Shown: positions 1-10,237 of the stretch, piece after piece
Position numbering within the stretch: position 1 is the stretch's first letter
Layout of the letters: every line of letters begins with the position of its first letter
Assembly: GCA_026390135.1 (NCBI GenBank)
Contig: JAPLGN010000034.1
Location: 62,001-126,000 of the forward strand
Direction: 5' to 3'
Length of the DNA stretch: 64,000 nucleotides
DNA from: Campylobacterales bacterium
GTDB taxonomy: Bacteria; Campylobacterota; Campylobacteria; Campylobacterales; Sulfurimonadaceae
The notes under the pieces: generated by a model
Seen by the model: only the letters and a program-made list of their open reading frames with translations
The model's database searches: none
Told to the model about the DNA's origin: nothing
Made by a program: the position numbers and the translations under genes

Positions 1-837
1 GGTTATAGGCTCACCATTAACAACCATGATGCCAATAAAAAGAACTCCCTCAAAAGGAGCTCCCTCTTCTTGCATTCCCAACAATGTTGGACGGATTACC
101 CGTTCTTTTACTTTTTCATAAATAATCTCATCCACAAGCGGGGTAGGTGCATAAGCTCCCATTCCACCCGTATTTGGACCTTCATCGCCATCCAATAGAC
201 GTTTATGATCTTGCGCAGCAGGGAGAAGAATAAAGTCTTTTCCATCACACAAAGCAAACATTGAGAGCTCATAACCGTCTAAAAATTCTTCGATAATAAC
301 ACGTAAACCTGCATCTCCGAATGATTTTCCACTCAACATTTCCGATACTGCTACTTTTGCTTCATCATGACTCATTGCAATGATGACACCCTTGCCCGCA
401 CACAAGCCGTCCGCTTTAACGACAATTGGAGCACTCAAAGATTCGATAAATTTAAACGCATCACCAATATGAGCCGTTTCGATGTAACGCGCAGTTGGAA
501 TATTGTATTTAGCCAAAAAGTTTTTCATGTAAACTTTTGAACCCTCGAGTTGTGCAGCAGCTTTTGAAGGACCAAAAATGACTAAACCTCGTGCTTTGAA
601 AATGTCTACAACCCCATCGGTCAACGGACCTTCAGGACCTACGATGGTTAAATCAATCGCATTGTCCACGGCAAATTGCGCCAATTCTTCATAATCTTTT
701 ATGGCAACATTTTCACCCAACATCGTGGTTGCGCCATTTCCTGGAGTGAAATAGAGATTGGTAACCTCAGGGTCTTGCTTTAAAACTCTCCCAATCGAAA
801 ATTCTCGTCCACCGCTACCGATTATCATTATATTCAT
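1..837 (-). CDS. purD: Phosphoribosylamine-glycine ligase, C-terminus cut by window start
   Basis: Own reverse-strand translation from ATG at 837: [21 protein letters not shown]...[14 protein letters not shown]...[12 protein letters not shown]...; absent from ORF track because it is open at the edge. Confidence 0.93.
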   Translation of the reverse strand, partial: MNIMIIGSGGREFSIGRVLKQDPEVTNLYFTPGNGATTMLGENVAIKDYEELAQFAVDNAIDLTIVGPEGPLTDGVVDIFKARGLVIFGPSKAAAQLEGSKVYMKNFLAKYNIPTARYIETAHIGDAFKFIESLSAPIVVKADGLCAGKGVIIAMSHDEAKVAVSEMLSGKSFGDAGLRVIIEEFLDGYELSMFALCDGKDFILLPAAQDHKRLLDGDEGPNTGGMGAYAPTPLVDEIIYEKVKERVIRPTLLGMQEEGAPFEGVLFIGIMVVNGEPIT

Positions 838-1213
838 ATATTACCCCAAAAAAATAGTTGATTCTCTCATCTAAAAGCCCCAATGGATTTTTAAATAAAG
901 TAAATTTTAAATCTGCTTCGTTAGAAGTCAGCTTTAGTAGCCCAAGCGGCTAGCGTAGATGGAGGGACACGTTCCTCTATCGTCAAATCAAAAGTAAAAG
1001 CCCAGGCGGGCGTTTCGCAGTAGCTTTGGTTCTTCAAAGCTGTAATTGCGCCACATCGAGCGTTTCTTCCGGCGGCAATCTCTCACGTTTACACGCTCAA
1101 ACAAGACCACCGACACACCGAAACGTCTACGGATGTGACTAGTTGTATATGTAGAACCCTCATATTGCGGTTACTCGCTGCGCCCAGAGTTAATAATTAT
1201 AACCTCAAAAAGC
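838..1213. other. Long non-coding, GC-rich structured intergenic region (candidate ncRNA or repeat)
   Basis: 376 nt without convincing ORF; contains perfect hairpin agctttg-gttctt-caaagct. Confidence 0.3.
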
Positions 1214-1885
1214 TTAAAACGTATCTCGTGACGCCAATTTTAGCCCTATTTCTACACACGATTCTACGCTTGTTGTCTCACTAATAATTGACTTAATCCC
1301 CAATGGCAAAGCATTTTGTGTCGTTTTTCCAATGACCACTATGTCGTGCGTAGGTTTAAAAAGATATTTTTGTAGATAACATTCAATACTCGAAGGAGAG
1401 GTAAAAATCAGCACACCATTATCCGCGATCTCTCTCTTCTCCATAGCTTCATTGCACGTCGTCTCATAGACAATCACCTCATCGATTAACATGCCAGCAT
1501 CTCGCGCCTTTTTTGGCCATGAAGACGCAATCATTTTAGGACGACAATAGAGCCATTTTCCATTGTATTGTCGAAGCACATTAAAAATAGTTTCGCCATA
1601 CCCAGCTGCACTCTCAACGTGAACTGCACCCAGCTGTTTCATCGCCTCTGCCGTTGATTCACCTACGCAGATAACTTGAAGTCTTTCCCAATCTAAGGAA
1701 TAATGCTTGAGTGCAAGGGCACCTTGTTTAGACGTAACAATAATGCCATTATAGAGAGTAAAATCAATCTCAGGAGTTAAAAAATGGATGGAGAGTATAG
1801 GAATATGAATGACTCCCATCATCTGATGGGATGGAGTTTTGGAAATAAGATAGACGGGGCGCAAATGCGTACCCCTTATTCCCAC
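1214..1885 (-). CDS. hemD: Uroporphyrinogen-III synthase
   Basis: Protein pattern ([12 protein letters not shown]...[12 protein letters not shown]...[13 protein letters not shown]...[11 protein letters not shown]); overlaps guaA stop region. Confidence 0.8.
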   Translation of the reverse strand: MGIRGTHLRPVYLISKTPSHQMMGVIHIPILSIHFLTPEIDFTLYNGIIVTSKQGALALKHYSLDWERLQVICVGESTAEAMKQLGAVHVESAAGYGETIFNVLRQYNGKWLYCRPKMIASSWPKKARDAGMLIDEVIVYETTCNEAMEKREIADNGVLIFTSPSSIECYLQKYLFKPTHDIVVIGKTTQNALPLGIKSIISETTSVESCVEIGLKLASRDTF

Positions 1886-3420
1886 TCGATCGTAGCAGGA
1901 GGCTTAGAACTGATATCGTAAACGACACGGTTAATGCCATTGACTTCATTGATAATACGACGGCTGATACGTTCTAACAGTGTATGTGGAAGATGAGCGA
2001 AAGTGGCTGTCATACCATCTACTGCTTCGACAACACGAACACACACGGTGTTATCATACGTACGGTTGTCCCCCATAACTCCAACACTTTTGACATTAAG
2101 CAGTACTGCAAATGCCTGCCATGTTTTGCTGTAATATCCGCTTGCTTTGAGTTCTTCAAGTAAAATCGCATCGGCTTCGCGAAGAATATACAAATCGTCC
2201 TTGTTGACTTCACCCATGATACGAATACCCAAACCAGGTCCAGGGAACGGATGGCGATTAACCAGATAATCAGGAAGTCCAAGCTCAAGGCCGAGTTTAC
2301 GTACTTCGTCTTTGAACAAATCACGCAACGGCTCAATCAGTTCGAAATCCATCCAATCAGGAAGACCGCCAACGTTATGATGCGATTTAATTGTTACAGA
2401 TGGGCCATTGACAGAAACCGATTCGATAACGTCGGGATAGAGTGTCCCCTGCGCTAGGAATTTAATACCGTCATGTTTTTTGGCTTCTTGCTCAAACACT
2501 TCGATAAACGTATGTCCGATAATTTTACGCTTCGTCTCAGGATCCGTTACCCCTGCTAGCTTCCCAAGGAAGCTCTCTGATGCATCAGCCACTACGAGAG
2601 GAACTTTAAGATGTACTTTGAAAATATTTTCAACCGATTCACGCTCACCTTTACGTAAAAGACCATTATCCACAAACACAGGAATCAACTGATCACCGAT
2701 TGCTTCGTACAAAAGTGCCGCAACAACAGAGGAATCAACACCGCCGCTAAGAGCACAAAGGACTTTCCCCTCACCCACTTGAGCACGAATTTTGACAATC
2801 TGTTCTTTGAGGAAATGACCCATATCCCATTTGTCCGTAATACCACAAATGGTACGGGCAAAGTTTCGGAGCATCAAATATCCCTCTTCAGAGTGGTTCA
2901 CTTCGGGATGATACTGCATTGCATATACTTGTCGCGCTTCATCAGCGATAGCTGCATACGGAGAATTTGGTGAATAGGCAATAGGAACAAAGCCTTCGGG
3001 GAGAACATCCACTTTATCAGAATGACTCATCCATACAGCACGTTCATCTTCACAATGTGCAAACAAGGGTGACTGTTGTGTCATGTCGATCGTAAGCTCA
3101 GCTTTACCGTATTCATGATGATCACTTCGAATCACTGAACCGCCAAAATCGACAGCAATACGCTGCATCCCATAACAAATACCCAAGACAGGAATACCAA
3201 GAGCATAAACACCTTGATCAACTGTATAGGCGTCTTTATTGTAAACCGATGAAGGACCACCGCTTAGGATGATACCTTTTGGATTTTTTGCTTTAATTAC
3301 ATCTATTTTTGTGTGATACGGGAGAACTTCACAATAAACTTTGTCTTCGCGCAAACGGCGAGCGATCAGCTGAGTGTACTGGGAACCAAAATCGAGTACG
3401 ATAATATTGACATCTTTCAC
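1876..3420 (-). CDS. guaA: GMP synthase (glutamine-hydrolysing)
   Basis: GATase motif GICYGMQ, ATP-PPase SGGVDSS, C-terminal [12 protein letters not shown]. Confidence 0.98.
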   Translation of the reverse strand: MKDVNIIVLDFGSQYTQLIARRLREDKVYCEVLPYHTKIDVIKAKNPKGIILSGGPSSVYNKDAYTVDQGVYALGIPVLGICYGMQRIAVDFGGSVIRSDHHEYGKAELTIDMTQQSPLFAHCEDERAVWMSHSDKVDVLPEGFVPIAYSPNSPYAAIADEARQVYAMQYHPEVNHSEEGYLMLRNFARTICGITDKWDMGHFLKEQIVKIRAQVGEGKVLCALSGGVDSSVVAALLYEAIGDQLIPVFVDNGLLRKGERESVENIFKVHLKVPLVVADASESFLGKLAGVTDPETKRKIIGHTFIEVFEQEAKKHDGIKFLAQGTLYPDVIESVSVNGPSVTIKSHHNVGGLPDWMDFELIEPLRDLFKDEVRKLGLELGLPDYLVNRHPFPGPGLGIRIMGEVNKDDLYILREADAILLEELKASGYYSKTWQAFAVLLNVKSVGVMGDNRTYDNTVCVRVVEAVDGMTATFAHLPHTLLERISRRIINEVNGINRVVYDISSKPPATIEWE

Positions 3421-3482
3421 GAGTAAGCCTTTGGGTGCAAGATTTGAATAAATTTAAGTATGCAATAGTATTCTAAACTTGT

Positions 3483-4808
3483 TTAATAAATCCCAAAAAT
3501 AATAAATTGCACATACCAAATTGCTATAGAAACAACATATCCAACCAGTACCGTCCATGCAAGCTTGATGTGCGAAGAAAACGTATAGACACCATGCATT
3601 TTACCCATCACTCCTACTCCTGCGGCACTCCCAAAACTAATCAATGACCCTCCGACACCTGCCGTCAGAGTTAATAACATCCATTGGGAATAATCGATAG
3701 CAGGATTTGCTTTTAAGACTGCGGACATGACCGGTACGTTGTCAATAACTGCGGAGACAAAACCTACTCCGATATTGACGTATGTTGGATTATACACATC
3801 ATACATAGTTGATACATACCCCAAAAATCCAGCGAAATACAAAGCTCCTACCGCCGCCAAAATACCAAAGAAGAAAAGAAGCGTATTGTTCTCGACTTTA
3901 CTGATGGATTTAAAAATATTCACATCCTGCTTGTGTCGTCGCTTCAATCGATACGTGTACAACTGCAAGACAGAGAGCCCAAAAAGCATCCCCCACATCG
4001 GTGGCAACTGCATCACCTGTTTTGCGATAACTGACATAGCGATAGTCGCAATCCCGATACCGATAATGACTTTCCCACCTTTAAGAATCTTAATTTTTTC
4101 AGCAACCTCTGGATCACCCTCTTTGTTCGGATCTAAATCAGGAACATAGCCCACGAGGAGATAAGCCGTAACCATCCATCCGATAAATGCGGCAGGAAAA
4201 AGATAAAGGAAATCAGAGAAATTCGCTTTTTCCGCCGTCCATGCCATTAGGGTTGTTATATCTCCAAACGGGCTCCACACACCTCCTGCATTGGCAGCAA
4301 CGACTACATTAATAGCACTTGGAACTAAAAAAGCTTTATTTTTTCGCTCAATCGTCACCAAAACAGTGGAAAGAATCAAAGCCGTTGTCAAATTGTCAGC
4401 GATTGGAGAGATAAAAAATGCCAAAAATCCAGTTATCCAAAAGAGTTGTCGATAGCTGTACCCTTTAGCAATCAACTTACCTTTGAGTGCATTAAATACC
4501 CCTCTCTCGATAAGCGCTTCGACAAACGTCATTGCAACAAATAAGAAAAAGAAAATCTCAGCTATTTCATAAACTAAATGGGTAATTTCTCTTTTGAATG
4601 GGACAAAATTGAGATCATAAAACGCATAGTATCCTCCAATGAGGATAAACATAAATGTTCCGATAAATAAGGCCGGTTTGGATTTATCAAGATGGTATTT
4701 GTCTTCTCTGGCAATGAAATAATACCCGATAACAAAAATCAGAAGAAGCATCCACCCGAAGGGATGCGTTGACAAATCAATGCCGTCTAACTCTATTGGT
4801 GTAGTCAT
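3483..4808 (-). CDS. nhaD: Na+/H+ antiporter NhaD family
   Basis: Multi-TM, SPIADNLTTALILSTV, VIDNVPVMSAVL motifs. Confidence 0.85.
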   Translation of the reverse strand: MTTPIELDGIDLSTHPFGWMLLLIFVIGYYFIAREDKYHLDKSKPALFIGTFMFILIGGYYAFYDLNFVPFKREITHLVYEIAEIFFFLFVAMTFVEALIERGVFNALKGKLIAKGYSYRQLFWITGFLAFFISPIADNLTTALILSTVLVTIERKNKAFLVPSAINVVVAANAGGVWSPFGDITTLMAWTAEKANFSDFLYLFPAAFIGWMVTAYLLVGYVPDLDPNKEGDPEVAEKIKILKGGKVIIGIGIATIAMSVIAKQVMQLPPMWGMLFGLSVLQLYTYRLKRRHKQDVNIFKSISKVENNTLLFFFGILAAVGALYFAGFLGYVSTMYDVYNPTYVNIGVGFVSAVIDNVPVMSAVLKANPAIDYSQWMLLTLTAGVGGSLISFGSAAGVGVMGKMHGVYTFSSHIKLAWTVLVGYVVSIAIWYVQFIIFGIY

Positions 4809-5006
4809 ATCTTTATCCTTTTTATCAACATTATGCGCTGAACATTTACCAATGTATGATTAAATAAGCTTCTACAACTATAGTGTAAAAGAGTAAACTT
4901 GCCAAATTTCACCTTCTCTCAAATAATAATATATTGGCTGAAATATCGCTATTAAGGGCAAGGTTAGATAGATTAGATACAATTTCTTAAAAAAGGTTAG
5001 CTCAAG

Positions 5007-6332
5007 ATGGAAATGATTACCACCCTTATCTTACTTTATTTACTCATTATAATTATAGGCTCCTTATGGGCATCGAAAAAAACGGGAATTGCTGATGTCC
5101 TTTTTTATCTCGTAGGGGGACTTGCAGCAGTTAACCTCCATCTACTCTCCCCAACATCTGCTGCCATCGAAATTTTTGCATTTATCGGAACCATATTTTT
5201 GTTTTTTTATCTTGGGCTAGAAGAGAATCTCAAAAGCTTTACTGAAGGGATTAAAAAAGGGTGGAAAATTGCAGTTGCAGGTGTTATCTTACCCTTCACA
5301 GCACTGTATTTCACCGAACTATCCCTCTCTCACGACACCATTAAATCGATTGTTTTTGCAATGGCATTTGCTCCCACTTCCATTGGTATTGCTTTTTTAA
5401 CTCTCAATACTCTCAATTTTAGTGCAAAAAGCCGCCTTCAACCCATTATCGTAGCTGCAGCTCTAACTGATGACGTTATTTCTTTAATTTTATGGGGTGT
5501 TTTGGGTGGTATTCTCGTCTCATTGGGGGCATCATCCGCTGAAATTTCACTGCAAAGTGTCACATCCCTTGCACTAAAACCTGTTTCAAATTTTCTCTTT
5601 TTTAGTTTAACTATGGCTCTTATTGCTTATTTATTTTTTTTATTTCATCCGACAACCTCTCTCAAAAAAGAGAGTTTTTTACTCACTATCTTTGCCAAAA
5701 CCAAAGCATCCATCTATTCTCATGCCGGAGCCGGAAAATTTCTAGGAAAACAAGAACAAAACGTCGCCATTATCATCATGATATTTTTGGCATTTCTAGG
5801 CTCTTTTATTGCAGAATTTTTCGAAACCAGTATCGCCTTAGGTGCTTATTTTATGGGTTTAATTATTAACAAAGACCACTTTGTATCCGAGCATTCAAAC
5901 AGTGATGAAATCTTTCACGGCACAATGGAAAAGCTTCGTTTTTTAACCCTCTATTTTTTCGCACCCATTTTCTTTATCAGCATTGGTCTGCACATGGAAA
6001 TCCAAAGCCTCGCTATCCTAGGCGCTATTCTTGCTCAAGCATTGCTTCTCTCAGGTGTTGTATTTATTTCCCAATTTGTCGCTGCTTCTTCCACGGCTCG
6101 ATATATCAATACTCTTCCTTGGCGCTCATCTATACTAATAGGAATCGCTATGCAAGGACGAGCAGAAGTTACTTTTTTGGTTGCGATGGCGGCTCTCTCT
6201 ATGCACCTCATCACCAGTGCCGATTTGCTACTAATTTCAGTAAGTGCTTTTATCCTAAATCTCAGTGTCCCATTTTTGCTAAAGATAGCAGCACACTATC
6301 ACGAAAAACACGATCAAGAATTAATAATGTAA
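5007..6332 (+). CDS. Cation:proton antiporter (CPA-type)
   Basis: Multi-TM protein with PTSIGIAFLTL, ALTDDVISLILWG and GRAEVTFLVA motifs. Confidence 0.8.
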   Translation: MEMITTLILLYLLIIIIGSLWASKKTGIADVLFYLVGGLAAVNLHLLSPTSAAIEIFAFIGTIFLFFYLGLEENLKSFTEGIKKGWKIAVAGVILPFTALYFTELSLSHDTIKSIVFAMAFAPTSIGIAFLTLNTLNFSAKSRLQPIIVAAALTDDVISLILWGVLGGILVSLGASSAEISLQSVTSLALKPVSNFLFFSLTMALIAYLFFLFHPTTSLKKESFLLTIFAKTKASIYSHAGAGKFLGKQEQNVAIIIMIFLAFLGSFIAEFFETSIALGAYFMGLIINKDHFVSEHSNSDEIFHGTMEKLRFLTLYFFAPIFFISIGLHMEIQSLAILGAILAQALLLSGVVFISQFVAASSTARYINTLPWRSSILIGIAMQGRAEVTFLVAMAALSMHLITSADLLLISVSAFILNLSVPFLLKIAAHYHEKHDQELIM

Positions 6333-7786
6333 TGCACACCGATCGATTCATGGCGTTTTAATGCAGATTGAATGATTGCGCGCGCACTTAGTAAGCGTAA
6401 TTTCAAGAGACGTCCAACATCGGAATTTAGCATCTCTTCAATAGCATGCAGTGCTTCAGTCAGCCCTGAAGTTGTCCTGACAATCGATACTTTATCCCAC
6501 ATAATATGACGTAAAGCATCCTTTTTCTCTTTGTCACCCTCTGCTTCGAGGGTACTTGTGGAAATTTTGAAATTTTGAACACAACTTTTCGAAAGATTCT
6601 GCACGATAGTTTCCGATACACGTTTCCCAAATACAAGTCCCTCGAGAAGAGAATTACTGGCAAGACGATTTGCTCCATGAACCCCAGTACAAGCTGCCTC
6701 ACCGATAACATACAACCCTTGTTTATTGGGAACGCGTCCCTCTAAATCACTTTTTATTCCACCAATAGCATAATGAAATGCGGGAGAAATAGGAACTCGC
6801 TCTTGCGGAAGGTTATATCCCAAATCCTGTAGTGCTTTATAAATATTGGGAAAACGCCCTTGAAAATACTCTTTATCGAAATGGGCGCATGAGATATAGA
6901 CTTGACTGGAAGTACGCTGTTTGTAATCAAAAATTGCCCGACTCACTATGTCTCGCGGTGCCATTTCGCCTCGCTCATCGTATTCGAACAAGAAGCGGTA
7001 GCCGTTTTCATCCACAATCCACGCACCCTCGCCTCGAAGTGCTTCGGTAAGTAAGAGCTTTCGAGCTCCAAAACCAGATACAAACACTGTTGGATGAAAC
7101 TGCATCATCTCCATAGACTCTAACGCAATCCCTTTTTCGAGACAAATCCCATGAATGTCCGCACTGATAGCATGAGAATTAGTATGGTATTCATACAACG
7201 ATCCAACCCCACCACTGGCAATAATTACGTTGTTTGCATAAATAAGCTTCCTTACTCCCTCACTGAACACTTCCACACCGCAACATTTATCCTTTTCCAT
7301 TAATAAATCCGTCACCGTGGCATTTGAAAGCATCGGATGAGGATTTTGCTGTAGTAAAAACAGATGCAAATAACGTCCCGTAGCATCCCCGCCTGCATGC
7401 AAAATACGATTACGTGAATGGGCAGCTTCTTGAGTATAGAGGAGATTTCCCTGCATGTCTGTATCAAATAAAAATCCACGCTGCATCAAATCATGTATCA
7501 CTTTTTGAGATTGCTCACTCATAAACTGTACGGCATCACGATTACACATTCCCGCGCCTGCCTCAAGAGTATCTGAGACATGAAGAGGTATATCCGCGTC
7601 ATTGTACGCAGTCGTCACACCTCCTTGGGCATAATAGGTATTGCACTCCCACGGATGCGACTTGCTAATGACGAGAACTTTTAAATGCTTTGGAAGTCCA
7701 ATCGCCGCGTAGAGTCCCGCAACACCCGCACCGATGATGACAACATCATAACGCAACGCTTTTTCCCTCTGTAGATGGTTTTTCAC
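6314..7786 (-). CDS. nadB: L-aspartate oxidase
   Basis: FAD motif VVIIGAGVAGLYAA; CNTYYAQGGV; SRNRILHAGGDATGR; GEAACTGVHGANRLASNSLLEGLVFG. Confidence 0.95.
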   Translation of the reverse strand: MKNHLQREKALRYDVVIIGAGVAGLYAAIGLPKHLKVLVISKSHPWECNTYYAQGGVTTAYNDADIPLHVSDTLEAGAGMCNRDAVQFMSEQSQKVIHDLMQRGFLFDTDMQGNLLYTQEAAHSRNRILHAGGDATGRYLHLFLLQQNPHPMLSNATVTDLLMEKDKCCGVEVFSEGVRKLIYANNVIIASGGVGSLYEYHTNSHAISADIHGICLEKGIALESMEMMQFHPTVFVSGFGARKLLLTEALRGEGAWIVDENGYRFLFEYDERGEMAPRDIVSRAIFDYKQRTSSQVYISCAHFDKEYFQGRFPNIYKALQDLGYNLPQERVPISPAFHYAIGGIKSDLEGRVPNKQGLYVIGEAACTGVHGANRLASNSLLEGLVFGKRVSETIVQNLSKSCVQNFKISTSTLEAEGDKEKKDALRHIMWDKVSIVRTTSGLTEALHAIEEMLNSDVGRLLKLRLLSARAIIQSALKRHESIGVHYIINS

Positions 7787-7856
7787 AATACGGAGCTGCT
7801 TTGTATCCGCATCCGCTCAAAATAAGTATGACTAAAAAAAATAGTATCGTTTTCAT
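7746..7856 (-). CDS. Small LptM-like lipoprotein, 36 aa, not in ORF track
   Basis: Own translation: MKTILFFLVILILSGCGYKAAPYCEKPSTEGKSVAL*; lipobox LSGC; overlaps the nadB start by 41 nt. Confidence 0.65.
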   Translation of the reverse strand: MKTILFFLVILILSGCGYKAAPYCEKPSTEGKSVAL

Positions 7857-7931
7857 TAAATTCCTAAGCAGATTAAAACATATAGAGGGATGTTATAATA
7901 GCTACTATAAATTATTGATTAAGTGGTTTGA

Positions 7932-9737
7932 ATGATCGACATAATACGCTCCCTTCCTCACAATGCAGGAATTTACCAGTACCTTGACCCAAAAGGGCGG
8001 ATTCTCTATATTGGTAAAGCTAAAGATCTCTCAAAACGGGTCAAAAGCTATTTCAACCTTACTCCAATACTCTCACCCAAATCAGCCTTATCGCTGCGTA
8101 TCCAAAAAATGCTCTCCGAAACCGTATCTCTGCACTATATTGTCGTTGAAAATGAGCACGATGCTCTGATCCTTGAAAACTCCCTCATAAAACAGCTCGC
8201 CCCACGGTACAATGTTCTTTTACGCGATGATAAAACCTACCCCTACATCTATGTTGATTTAAACGACACCTATCCTCGCTTTGACATTACACGCAAAATT
8301 ATCACGGGTAAAAATATCCGCTACTTTGGTCCTTTTTCAACCGGTGCTCGCGATATTCTCGATTCACTGTACGAAATACTTCCTTTGGTACAGAAAAAAA
8401 GTTGCTTAAAAGGAAAGAAAGCCTGTCTCTTTTATCAGATGCACCAATGCCTTGGACCTTGTGAATTTCCGATTGATGCAAGCTATTATAAAAACCTTGT
8501 TGATACAGCAATATCGTGGATTCAAAACAAAAATCTTCTCCTCCCAAAACTCACTGAAAAAATGGAGTTTTATGCTGAAGAACTTCGTTTTGAAGAGGCA
8601 ATGCAGTTGCGTGACAGACGGGAGCGCATCGAAAAAAGCTGTGTTACCTCGAGTATCGATCTCGCCCGAAATGTAGCGTATGATATTTTTGCCATTGCCA
8701 CGCTCAAAGAGCGCGGATGTATTGTAAGAATGTTTATACGAGACGGAAAAATAGCCTCCAGTTCACATGATTTTTTCACGGCGCACGAAGATTTTTCTCT
8801 GGACGAAGGATATGAACGGGCGCTGGTCAACTATTATGGAATGGTCAAGCCCCCGATTATCGTTCCGATTTTAACGGCTCATTCTTTCGAAGAAAAAGAA
8901 TGGATTGAAGATCATCTAAGTATTCTATTTGAAAAAAAAGCCCTTTTGGAAGCTCCACAAAAAGGGATAAAAAAGCAGCTTGTCACCCTCGCCCTCACCA
9001 ATGCCCAAGAGCTTCTCAAAACACATAAATCCAACAATGCCGATTTATTAGCATCACTCAAAGAACTCTTTTCACTCCAAAAGGTTCCAAATCGAATCGA
9101 AACTTTCGACAACTCTCATTTAGGAGGTGTTGCAACCGTTGGAGCAATGGTGGTATACACTAATGGTACTTTTGAAAAATCAAGTACACGACAATACCAT
9201 TTACATGAACGAGATGAATACGGACAAATGCGCGAAATGCTTACCCGCCGCATCGAGAGTTTTTCTACCAATCCTCCCCCTGATTTGTGGGTACTTGACG
9301 GTGGTGCAACCTTGCGCTCACTTGCCATAGACTTACTTCAATCATCCGGAACGACTTTTGATGTCATCGCTATCAGTAAAGAAAAATTAGACGCCAAAGC
9401 ACATCGAGCCAAAGGTTCAGCTCGTGATAGTCTTCATACTCAAGATGAAACATACACGTTAGAACCTTACGATAAACGACTCCAATTTATACAGCTTCTA
9501 CGTGACGAGGCACACAGAAGTGCCATTACTTTTCACAAAAAAACCAAACTAAAACAGGATCAAGAATCAAAATTTCTCTCCCAAAAAGGGATCACGCTCC
9601 CTAAAATTATTAAATTGTTGGACTATTATGGTACCTTTGAAGCAATACAAAATGGAACTCTTGAAACTATTATTGAACTAATTGGAACAAAAGATGCCAA
9701 AATTATCCAAAATTTATCACAATCAGAGACAAACTAA
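7932..9737 (+). CDS. uvrC: Excinuclease ABC subunit C
   Basis: GIY-YIG N-terminus (GIYQYLDPKGRILYIGKAKDL), IETFDNSHLGG, C-terminal HhH. Confidence 0.97.
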   Translation: MIDIIRSLPHNAGIYQYLDPKGRILYIGKAKDLSKRVKSYFNLTPILSPKSALSLRIQKMLSETVSLHYIVVENEHDALILENSLIKQLAPRYNVLLRDDKTYPYIYVDLNDTYPRFDITRKIITGKNIRYFGPFSTGARDILDSLYEILPLVQKKSCLKGKKACLFYQMHQCLGPCEFPIDASYYKNLVDTAISWIQNKNLLLPKLTEKMEFYAEELRFEEAMQLRDRRERIEKSCVTSSIDLARNVAYDIFAIATLKERGCIVRMFIRDGKIASSSHDFFTAHEDFSLDEGYERALVNYYGMVKPPIIVPILTAHSFEEKEWIEDHLSILFEKKALLEAPQKGIKKQLVTLALTNAQELLKTHKSNNADLLASLKELFSLQKVPNRIETFDNSHLGGVATVGAMVVYTNGTFEKSSTRQYHLHERDEYGQMREMLTRRIESFSTNPPPDLWVLDGGATLRSLAIDLLQSSGTTFDVIAISKEKLDAKAHRAKGSARDSLHTQDETYTLEPYDKRLQFIQLLRDEAHRSAITFHKKTKLKQDQESKFLSQKGITLPKIIKLLDYYGTFEAIQNGTLETIIELIGTKDAKIIQNLSQSETN

Positions 9738-9812
9738 GAATTCTTTTACCTTCTTTATGCCATATTCTTTAAATTATATTTATCAGTATTTTTTTAGCTA
9801 AGGAGATGGATT

Positions 9813-10226
9813 ATGGAAAGACCCGTTGCAGTCGATGAAGAATACTTTTTTGAAGGACGTGCCATCGTCAGTGAAACGGACTTAGATGGTGTGATTAGTT
9901 TTGCTAATCGTCGATTTTGTGAAATATCCGGTTACACTTCAAGTGAACTCGTTGGTCAGCCCCACAACATCATTCGTCATCCAGATATGCCAAAAGCTGC
10001 TTTTGCTCAAGTATGGAGGACCATTCAATCAGGAACGATTTGGCATGGTTTAGTCAAAAATCTACGTAAAGACGGTAAATTTTATTGGGTAGATACTGAA
10101 GTCTCTCCTATATATGACAATAACGGTATTGTCAAAGGATATATGGCCGCTCGAAAACCTGCATCTCGTAAAAATATTGAAGAAACAGCCGAGATATATA
10201 AAAAAATGATTGAGCAAGAAAGCTAA
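9813..10226 (+). CDS. Single PAS-domain protein (Aer-like)
   Basis: ISFANRRFCEISGYTSSELVGQPHNIIRHPDMPKAAFAQVW...LRKDGKFYWVDTEVSPIYD. Confidence 0.88.
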   Translation: MERPVAVDEEYFFEGRAIVSETDLDGVISFANRRFCEISGYTSSELVGQPHNIIRHPDMPKAAFAQVWRTIQSGTIWHGLVKNLRKDGKFYWVDTEVSPIYDNNGIVKGYMAARKPASRKNIEETAEIYKKMIEQES

Positions 10227-10237
10227 AGGGAGAAAAC

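Noticed and set aside
2019-2336. 105-aa minus-strand ORF within guaA
   Set aside because: Alternate frame of a well-supported gene
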